In this document: piece after piece, positions 7,083-15,489 of the stretch
Layout: the number at the start of each line of letters is the position of its first letter
How positions within the stretch are numbered: position 1 is the stretch's first letter
Assembly: GCA_005885325.1 (NCBI GenBank)
Contig: VAYX01000047.1
Location: 1 to 15,489 of the forward strand
Length of the DNA stretch: 15,489 nt
Reading direction: 5' to 3'
Source of the DNA: Actinomycetota bacterium
Lineage (GTDB): Bacteria > Actinomycetota > UBA4738 > HRBIN12
Position numbers and translations under genes: made by a program
Notes under the pieces: model-generated
What the model saw: the letters and a program-made list of their open reading frames with translations, nothing else
The model's database searches: none
Told to the model about the DNA's origin: nothing

Positions 7083-7903
7083 AAGAAGTCCGGACGGGGC
7101 GGGAGCTCCGGCTGGACCGGCCGGTCGCCGCGTCCCCGGAAGAACAGCCACGTGACGGCCGCGCCGAAGGCGAACCCGCCGACGTGCGCCCAGTAGGCCA
7201 CGCCGCCGTTCACGTCGGCGCCGATGCTTCCCACCCCGCTGAACAGCTGCAATACGAACCAGAACCCCAGCACGGCGACGGCCGGAAGCTCGATGGCCGT
7301 GATGAAGAAGAAGAACACGATCGTGTACACACGGGCCCGCGGGAACAGCACGAGGTACGCGCCGAGGATCGCCGCGATCGCGCCGGAGGCGCCGACGTTG
7401 GGGACGGCCGAGTTCGGCCCGAACGCAAGTTGGAGGGCCGAGGCGGCCAGGCCTCCCAGGAAATAGAACGCGATGAACAACGGCCGTTTCAGCCGGTCCT
7501 CGACGTTGTTCCCGAAGATCCAGAGGAACAGCATGTTGCCCCCGATGTGGAGCCAGCCACCGTGCAGGAACATGGAGACCGGGATCGACAGGTTCACGTC
7601 CTTGTCGGGGCACCGTCGCTGGAGCGCCCGCTGGAGCTCGGCTCCGACCCCCGGCCCCAGCTGTGGCCCCAGCTCGGCTTCGATGGCATCCGTGGCGGCC
7701 GCGCCTCCCTCGGCCAGGCTCGTCTGGTGCGTGACCTCCCACGGCACGAGGGCGTGGCAGTAGAAGAAGAAGAACGTGCGCGTGTCGCTGTTGGCGCCGA
7801 GGGTCGGCTGCCACAGGAGGAACACGACGACGTTTGCAGCGATGAGCGCGAGCGTGATCCATGCGGTGCGGGTCGTGGGGTTCGCGTCGCGGATGGGGAT
7901 CAC
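7079..7903 (-). CDS. Rhomboid-family intramembrane serine protease
   Basis: 274 residues. Cleaves membrane proteins within or near the bilayer. The active site is complete: HGGWLHIGGNM with N123 (oxyanion side), GASG with Ser173, and WAHVGG with His240. Six membrane segments can be drawn: about 13-31, 105-131, 140-160, 170-187, 191-222 (possibly two) and 237-255. The loop between the first and second segments (about 32-104) is long and contains C49 and C98. The C-terminus is a Pro-rich tail ending in PDFF. Start GTG 7903-7901 gives a short charged N-terminus before the first helix. It is inserted between the HAD gene and the small coiled-coil gene, which are near neighbours in mycobacteria, and reads against them. 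Substrate unknown. Confidence 0.93.
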   Translation of the reverse strand: MIPIRDANPTTRTAWITLALIAANVVVFLLWQPTLGANSDTRTFFFFYCHALVPWEVTHQTSLAEGGAAATDAIEAELGPQLGPGVGAELQRALQRRCPDKDVNLSIPVSMFLHGGWLHIGGNMLFLWIFGNNVEDRLKRPLFIAFYFLGGLAASALQLAFGPNSAVPNVGASGAIAAILGAYLVLFPRARVYTIVFFFFITAIELPAVAVLGFWFVLQLFSGVGSIGADVNGGVAYWAHVGGFAFGAAVTWLFFRGRGDRPVQPELPPRPDFF

Positions 7904-7950
7904 GCGCGGCTGTGCCCGGCCCTCACGAGCCTCCGGCCCTCACGGGCGCG

Positions 7951-7956
7951 AGCCTA
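7951..7956 (-). promoter_or_regulatory. Possible -10 box of the rhomboid gene
   Basis: TAGGCT reads from 7956 to 7951 on the - strand. It would give a leader of about 40 bases to GTG 7903; GAGGG lies about 15 bases before the start, rather far for a ribosome site. Confidence 0.35.
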
Positions 7957-7985
7957 GCAGGCAAGGAGGCGCAGGTGGCGGCGGG

Positions 7986-7991
7986 TATCCT
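7986..7991 (+). promoter_or_regulatory. Possible -10 box for the tlyA-nadK operon
   Basis: TATCCT fits the -10 consensus and would start a transcript near 7998, with a leader of about 70 bases to ATG 8068. The 164-base divergent gap (7904-8067) also holds the opposite rhomboid box; nothing else is evident apart from a 12-base direct repeat near 7917 and 7934. Confidence 0.4.
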
Positions 7992-8067
7992 TAATGGCCA
8001 CGGGTGCCTCGGCTCATGGAGGATGGTCGTGGCCGGGGGAGATGGGCCAAGGAACACGGAGGCCACC

Positions 8068-8409
8068 ATGCAGAAGCTGTCGCCGGCACGGGCCCAGGAG
8101 ATGGCCCGCTCGCTCATGCAGGGCCAGACCAGGGATCAGGTCCAGAAGGTCGCCCGAGACCTCATCGACTGGTCGAACAAGAGTCGCCAGCGCCTGTCCG
8201 AGGCGGTGCAGCGCGAGGTCAAGTCCCAGCTGAAATCCCTGGGGGTCGCCGGGCGCGACGAGGTCGACGCGCTGAAGCGGCGGGTGCGCGAGCTGGAACG
8301 CCAGCTCGGCGGCGGGGCTACGACGGCGAAGAAACCCGCCGCCCGCTCCCGGGCCAAGAAGCCGACGTCCGCCAAGAAGCGCAGCACGGCCAGGCCGGCC
8401 AAGGCCTGA
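8068..8409 (+). CDS. Small coiled-coil protein with Lys/Ala-rich basic tail (phasin-like)
   Basis: 113 residues. Residues 1-85 are predicted helical: MARSLMQGQTRDQVQKVARD near the start, then a segment ending in GRDEVDALKRRVRELERQL (about 69-87), a clear heptad coiled coil. The tail from about 90 to 113 is TTAKKPAARSRAKK followed by more K, A, S and R, like histone H1 tails. Similar small proteins before tlyA in actinobacteria are often labelled phasin or polyhydroxyalkanoate regulator on weak similarity; Rv1693 holds the same place in mycobacteria. The coil suggests self-association and the tail suggests binding to nucleic acid or another polyanion; both are inferred. ATG 8068 is preceded by GGAGG (8058-8062) five bases away, which decides the start over an in-frame GTG at 8029. 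tlyA follows after 11 bases. Confidence 0.75.
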   Translation: MQKLSPARAQEMARSLMQGQTRDQVQKVARDLIDWSNKSRQRLSEAVQREVKSQLKSLGVAGRDEVDALKRRVRELERQLGGGATTAKKPAARSRAKKPTSAKKRSTARPAKA

Positions 8410-8420
8410 GCCAGGACACG

Positions 8421-9221
8421 GTGAACCGCCGCCGGCTGGATGCCGAGCTGGTCCGGCGGGGGCTGGCCCGCACCCGCACGGAGGCGCAGGACGCCGTCCG
8501 AAACGGGTTGGTCGTGGTGGGAGGCCGCCCCGCGAGCAAGCCGTCGACACTGGTCCGTGCGGACGAGGCCCTGCAGCTCGCGGGCCCTCCGCGCCGGTTC
8601 GTCTCCCGAGGCGGGGACAAGCTCGACGCGGCCCTGGAGCGGTTCGGGGTGGACGTTGCTGGCCGCGATGCGCTCGATGCCGGCGCGTCCACCGGCGGCT
8701 TCTCCGATTGCCTGTTGCAGCGAGGGGCCGCCCGGGTGGTGGCGGTGGACGTGGGGTACGGCCAGCTGGCCTGGGATCTTCGCCGAGACCCCCGGGTCAC
8801 CCTCCTCGAGCGCACGAACGTGCGGGACCTGGTTCCGTCCGTTCTCCCGTTCATCCCGCAGGTGGTGGTGGCCGACCTCTCGTTCATCTCCCTTCGCCTG
8901 GTCCTTCCGGCACTGGCCGGGGCATCGATGCAGGGCGCCGACCTCGTGCTGCTGGTCAAGCCGCAGTTCGAGGCGGGGCCCAAGGACGTCGGCGCGCGTG
9001 GTGTTGTCCGCGACCCCCGCGTGTGGCGGCGGGCCCTTGAGCAGGTCGCGGCGGCATGCGAAGCGTCGGGAGCCACGCCCGTCCAGGCCATGGCCTCGCC
9101 CCTCCTCGGCCCCGCAGGCAACGTCGAGTTCTTCATCCACGCGGTCAAGGGCGGCGCCGCGGGGGCGCCCGATCTCGCCGACGCCATCGACGAGGGTCTG
9201 CGCATCGGAGGCGGATCGTGA
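8421..9221 (+). CDS. tlyA: TlyA-family rRNA 2'-O-methyltransferase
   Basis: 266 residues, the length of the long form (mycobacterial TlyA has 268), which methylates 16S C1409 and 23S C1920 with S-adenosylmethionine; loss gives capreomycin resistance in mycobacteria. Residues 3-54 are an S4 RNA-binding domain (RLDAELVRRGLARTRTEAQ start). The FtsJ/RrmJ-like domain follows with SAM loop DAGASTGGF (86-94) and the K-D-K-E set: K67 in SRGGDKL, D152 in VADLSFIS, K180 in LVKPQFE, E236 in GNVEFF. The interdomain linker is RRFV (58-61) where mycobacteria have RxWV. Start GTG 8421 has a weak AGGA four bases before it. The stop overlaps the nadK start in GTGA. The 23S target lies at 1351 in this window. 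Confidence 0.95.
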   Translation: MNRRRLDAELVRRGLARTRTEAQDAVRNGLVVVGGRPASKPSTLVRADEALQLAGPPRRFVSRGGDKLDAALERFGVDVAGRDALDAGASTGGFSDCLLQRGAARVVAVDVGYGQLAWDLRRDPRVTLLERTNVRDLVPSVLPFIPQVVVADLSFISLRLVLPALAGASMQGADLVLLVKPQFEAGPKDVGARGVVRDPRVWRRALEQVAAACEASGATPVQAMASPLLGPAGNVEFFIHAVKGGAAGAPDLADAIDEGLRIGGGS

Positions 9222-10057
9222 AGGCGGCCGGGTTCGTCGTCCATCCGGCCCGCGAGACCGCGATGGCGGCGGCGAAGCGCCTGTCGCAGTGGTTCGAGGA
9301 ACGTGGCGTCGAGGTCCGGTGGTTCGATCCGGCGAACGGCGACGCTCGGATGGCCGGTGACTTCGCCGGCGGCCTCGACCTGATCCTGTCGGTGGGGGGT
9401 GACGGCACGTTCCTGCGGGCGGCCCACGTGGCCTCGGCCGTGGGCTGTCCCATCCTCGGGGTGAAGGTTGGGCGGATGGGGTTCCTGACCGAGGTGGAGC
9501 CTGAGGAGGCGCCCCCCCTCCTGGACCTCGTCGAGGCCGGCAGGGCCAGGATCGAGGAGCGCCTGGCCGTGCTGGCCAGGCCCGAGAGCGGTGGCTTCGC
9601 GCCCCAGTGGGCGTTGAACGAGGTCATCGTGGAGAAGCGAGCCCGCCACCGCCTGGTCCGCCTGGCCCTGTTCGTGGGGGACGTGTACGTCACGACGCTG
9701 TCGGCCGACGGGGTCATCGTGGCCACTCCCACCGGCTCCACGGCCTACTCGTTCTCGGCGGGTGGGCCGATCGTCACGCCCGCGATCCCGTGCCTGCTCG
9801 TCACGCCCGTGGCCCCCCACATGGTGTTCGACCGGACCCTCGTGATCGGAGCCGACGACACGGTGAACCTGGAGGTGGTCGGAGACGAGCCCGGGCTTAT
9901 CTCGGCCGACGGGCGGGAGAGCCTCGAGCTTCCGATCGGCTCGAGGGTGGGGATCGGGGCCGCCCCCAACCCGGCCCGCCTGGTTCGCCGGGACGACGCT
10001 CCGCCCTTCCACGCCCTGGTGCGCGAGAAGTTCGGGCTCCCGGGCGGGGAGCGCTGA
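9218..10057 (+). CDS. nadK: NAD kinase
   Basis: 279 residues. Makes NADP from NAD with ATP or polyphosphate; the only route to NADP in most bacteria. Diagnostic motifs: GGDGTFLRA (60-68, phosphate-binding and catalytic Asp62), NE at 134-135 in ALNEVIVEK, and TPTGSTAYSFSAGGP (170-184), the NAD-binding signature. The C-terminal beta-rich domain with DGRESLEL (231-238) is complete. GTG 9218 overlaps the tlyA stop by four bases and has GGAGG at 9207-9211, six bases away. In actinobacteria recN normally follows; here the next gene is steA after a gap with its own promoter-like box. Confidence 0.96.
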   Translation: MKAAGFVVHPARETAMAAAKRLSQWFEERGVEVRWFDPANGDARMAGDFAGGLDLILSVGGDGTFLRAAHVASAVGCPILGVKVGRMGFLTEVEPEEAPPLLDLVEAGRARIEERLAVLARPESGGFAPQWALNEVIVEKRARHRLVRLALFVGDVYVTTLSADGVIVATPTGSTAYSFSAGGPIVTPAIPCLLVTPVAPHMVFDRTLVIGADDTVNLEVVGDEPGLISADGRESLELPIGSRVGIGAAPNPARLVRRDDAPPFHALVREKFGLPGGER

Positions 10058-10095
10058 CCGGCCGGGCCGGCACCCTGCGGGAGGGCTGGTTCGGA

Positions 10096-10101
10096 TACCC
10101 T
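10096..10101 (+). promoter_or_regulatory. Probable -10 box for the steA operon
   Basis: TACCCT (10096-10101) would start transcription near 10107, so that steA-steB-GT2-PNPT can be expressed apart from tlyA-nadK. No clear -35 is visible. If it is used, a TTG start at 10101 is ruled out. Confidence 0.45.
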
Positions 10102-10105
10102 TGTC

Positions 10106-10141
10106 GCGCCGATCCGATTCGGCGCTGACCGCTCAGCGGTC
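10106..10141 (+). other. Two tandem hairpins in the steA leader
   Basis: GCGCCGA-TCCGAT-TCGGCGC (10106-10125, 7-bp perfect stem) is followed at once by GACCGC-TCA-GCGGTC (10127-10141, 6-bp perfect stem). No T run follows, so they are not typical terminators. The first stem would begin at the predicted 5' end of the steA mRNA and the second ends just before the likely start codon. Confidence 0.5.
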
Positions 10142-10148
10142 CGCGCGG

Positions 10149-11387
10149 TTGGAGGCGATCGACACGTCCACATCGAAGGCCAGGAGCCTGCTTCGGCGGC
10201 CGCAGCGGAAGGAGCGGCCACAGCAGGGCGTGGCCCGGGTCGACGCCCGGACCAAGCGCCTCGTCGGCCGGATGCAGCCCGGCGACGTGGCCGTGCTGGA
10301 TCACGAGGACTTGGACAGGGTCTCGGCCGAGGGGCTGGTGGGCGCGGGCGTGGCCGCCGTGGTGAACGCGGGCCGCTCCATCACCGGCCGGTACCCGAAC
10401 CTCGGCCCTCTCATCCTCCTCGACGCGGGAATCCCGCTGGTCGACGGCGTTGGCCCCCTGGTGCTCCGCAAGGTGACGGAGGGCGATCTGGTCAAGGTCG
10501 ATGGGGACCGCATCCTCTCGGGTGACCGGTTGCTCGCGGTGGGGGTGAGGCAAAGTGAGGAATCGGTCCGCCTGGCCATGGAAGAGGCTCGCGCCGGGTT
10601 GGCCGACCGCTTCGAGAGCTTCGCCCGCAACACGGTGGACTTCATGCAACGCGAACGCGACCTCCTGTTCGGGGGGTCGGGGCTTCCGGCGCTCGCCCAC
10701 GAGCTGGCCGGCCGGCCCGTCCTGGTGGTGGTCCGGGGCTACCAGTACAAGGAGGACCTGGCCGCCCTGGGCTCGTACATCCGCGACGTGCGGCCGGTGC
10801 TCGTCGGTGTGGACGGTGGCGCCGACGCCCTGATCGAGGCGGGATATGCGCCCGACCTCATCGTCGGCGACATGGACAGCGTGTCGGACTCCGCGCTGCG
10901 GCTCGCGCTATCCCGGCCGAGACGCCTGCGGCGCAAGCAACCGACCGAGATCGTCCTCCACGCCTACCGGGACGGCTTCGCCCCCGGGCAGGCCAGGCTG
11001 GAAGACCTCGGCGTCCCGTACACGATGGTGCGGGCGGCGGGGACGAGCGAGGACGTCGCCTTGCTCCTCTCCCACGAGAAGGGGGCCGACCTCATCGTCA
11101 CCGTGGGCAGTCACGGGAACCTTCGCGAGTTCCTGGACAAGGGCCGGATGGGCATGGCCAGCACGTTCCTCGTGCGGTTGCGGGTGGGGGAGACGCTGAT
11201 CGACGCGAAGGGCGTGTCCCGCGTCTACACGCCGAGGATCCGGACCCGGGACACGGTGTTCCTGATCGGGGCGGCGATCGTCGTGATGATCCTGATCATC
11301 GCCATCTCCCCGGTCCTGAGCACGTACGTGACGCTCCTGTTCGAACGGTTCCGTCAGTGGCTGTTCCACCTGAAGGAGCTGATTTGA
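10149..11387 (+). CDS. steA: SteA-like cell-separation protein with thiamin-pyrophosphokinase-like domain
   Basis: About 412 residues from TTG 10149; TTG 10101 or GTG 10230 are alternatives, and none has a good ribosome site. From GVARVDARTKRLVGRM (27-42) on, it matches the mycobacterial Rv1697/SteA pattern: NAGRSITGRYPNLGP (73-87), SFARNTVDFM (157-166), and a thiamin-pyrophosphokinase-like core with VDGGAD (221-226), YAPDLIVGDMDS (233-244), TSEDVALLL (299-307), TVGSHG (318-323), and STFLVRLRVGETLIDAKGVS (338-357). One membrane helix lies near 369-392, followed by a short amphipathic tail. In Corynebacterium SteA works with SteB in septal peptidoglycan hydrolysis for cell separation. It overlaps steB by four bases. 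The TPK residues look intact; whether they act is unknown. Confidence 0.88.
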   Translation: MEAIDTSTSKARSLLRRPQRKERPQQGVARVDARTKRLVGRMQPGDVAVLDHEDLDRVSAEGLVGAGVAAVVNAGRSITGRYPNLGPLILLDAGIPLVDGVGPLVLRKVTEGDLVKVDGDRILSGDRLLAVGVRQSEESVRLAMEEARAGLADRFESFARNTVDFMQRERDLLFGGSGLPALAHELAGRPVLVVVRGYQYKEDLAALGSYIRDVRPVLVGVDGGADALIEAGYAPDLIVGDMDSVSDSALRLALSRPRRLRRKQPTEIVLHAYRDGFAPGQARLEDLGVPYTMVRAAGTSEDVALLLSHEKGADLIVTVGSHGNLREFLDKGRMGMASTFLVRLRVGETLIDAKGVSRVYTPRIRTRDTVFLIGAAIVVMILIIAISPVLSTYVTLLFERFRQWLFHLKELI

Positions 11388-12327
11388 TCTCGTTCCGGTA
11401 CCACATCTTCACGATCGTCGCGATCTTCCTGGCCGTGGGGCTGGGCCTGTTGTTCGGGTCGTCCGTCGTCCAGCCCGCGCTGATCGAGAACCTGCGGAAC
11501 CAGGCCAACCAGCTCAGCCGGGACCTCTCGGATACCCGCGCCGAGGTGAGCGACCTCAAGGCCCAGGTCAGCGCGTTGCAACGGGCGGGCGACATCCTGC
11601 CCTCACTCGACCCGGGCACCCTGGCCGGCACGCCGGTGGTGCTCGTCACCCACGACGGCGTCGACGCGCGCCTGCTGTCCCAGACTCGGCAATCGCTGTC
11701 AGAAGCCGCCGTCAAGGTCGTGGCCGAGCTGTCGGTCACGGATCGGATGGTGATCGGTGACGAGCCGTCACGGCAGGCCCTGGCCGAATTGCTGGGGATG
11801 GCCGGCGACACCGACACGCCGACGCTCCAGGCTCGTGCGGCCGAGGTGCTCGCCCAGCGCCTGGCCGTGGGCGAGCCTCGGCGCGCGGTCCCGCCGACCG
11901 GAACGGACATCCTGGACGAGTTCCTGACGGCGAACTTCCTCACCACCCCGCCTGGGTCCGCCGCGATCTCGCGGGGAGACCTTCCGGGGATCGGGGGGAA
12001 GGGACAGCTGGTGGTCGTCCTGTCCGGTGGGCAGGGCGAGCCCATCATCGATCCGCAGGACTTCTTCGTCCCGCTCGTCGAGGGGTTGGTCCAGCGCGGT
12101 GCCACGGTCGGTGCGGGCGAGAGCGTGTCCACCGCGTACCCGTTCGTACCCCCGCTGCGGGCCGATGGATCGGCCGCCGACGGCACCCGCATGGTGACCG
12201 TCGACGACCTCGACTTCTCGGTGGGCGGCGCGGCGCTCGTCCTGGGGCTGGAACGGCTCCTGTTCCTGGGACAGGGAGGCAACTACGGGATCAAGGCCGG
12301 AGCGACGGCCGCCCTCCCACCGCTCAC

Positions 12328-12331
<4 letters not shown>
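11384..12331 (+). CDS. steB: SteB / MctB-like membrane-anchored protein (copper transporter MctB family)
   Basis: 315 residues. The N-terminus ISFRYHIFTIVAIFLAVGLG then LLFGSS (2-27) is the family's single membrane anchor. It is followed by a coiled coil at about 34-68 (heptads through LRNQANQLSRDLSDTRAEV) and an extracytoplasmic domain to the end with ALVLGLERLLFLGQGGNYG near the C-terminus. The mycobacterial homologue Rv1698 was named MctB for copper tolerance; the corynebacterial homologue SteB pairs with SteA in cell separation. The gene order steA-steB here favours the second role. Start TTG 11384 has AAGGAG at 11373-11378, five bases away, and overlaps the steA stop as TTGA; this site clearly decides the start. 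Confidence 0.88.
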
Positions 12332-15466
<3,135 letters not shown>

Positions 15467-15489
15467 CGGACCCTGCGTGGAGCCGCGAT
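15467..15489 (+). other. Window end after pyrG, possible start of the next gene
   Basis: Only 23 bases remain. A GTG at 15477 could begin the next gene; in mycobacteria a Nudix hydrolase follows pyrG. This is context only and cannot be confirmed here. Confidence 0.15.

Noticed and set aside
7917..7945. Direct repeat of CCGGCCCTCACG in the rhomboid upstream region
   Set aside because: Only two copies 17 bases apart in a G+C-rich region; no regulator or site type can be supported.
10058..10148. Remnant of recN
   Set aside because: Read in all frames, the gap has nothing like RecN; it holds only the promoter-like box and hairpins.

Overview
This window looks like a chromosomal segment of a high-G+C bacterium, most likely a member of the Actinomycetota outside the well-studied Mycobacteriales. 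Four observations support this. The 23S rRNA carries an extra stem in the helix 54 region, where high-G+C Gram-positives have their known insertion. The gene set TPR protein, HAD phosphatase, small coiled-coil protein, tlyA, nadK, steA, steB (mctB-like), pyrG follows the order known from mycobacteria (Rv1691 to Rv1699). GTG and TTG starts are common. Several genes have a TANNNT -10 box only 4 to 11 bases before the start codon, as in leaderless actinobacterial transcripts. The class cannot be resolved from this sequence alone.

Layout: 1-2532 is the end of an rRNA operon (23S lacking its 5' part, a short spacer with two hairpins, then 5S), closed by a strong hairpin terminator. 2614-6282 is a mixed-strand housekeeping stretch: a TPR protein (+), a metallo-beta-lactamase-fold hydrolase (-), a short single-stranded DNA-binding protein (+), a DUF1015 protein (-) and a small TPR protein (+). 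The TPR protein overlaps an HAD phosphatase (+), which converges on a rhomboid protease (-). From about 8 kb everything reads on the + strand: a small coiled-coil protein with a Lys/Ala-rich tail, tlyA and nadK; then steA, steB, a family 2 glycosyltransferase and a short MraY/WecA-like membrane protein, joined by 4-base start/stop overlaps; then pyrG (CTP synthase) behind its own promoter-like box.

How the genes may work together: TlyA modifies rRNA, and its known 23S target, the equivalent of E. coli C1920, lies in this window at 1351. SteA and SteB homologues in corynebacteria are linked to peptidoglycan hydrolysis at cell separation. Here they are translationally coupled to two genes of polyprenyl-phosphate-sugar type, which suggests an envelope role for the whole four-gene unit. 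recN, usually between nadK and steA in actinobacteria, is absent there; a promoter-like box and two hairpins occupy the gap.

No mobile element, CRISPR array, tRNA or broken gene was seen. I found no clear new defence or accessory system. The most interesting points are the steA-steB-GT2-PNPT unit, the well-preserved thiamin-pyrophosphokinase-like motifs in SteA, and the very compact gene boundaries, including a hairpin that contains both stop codons of two convergent genes.
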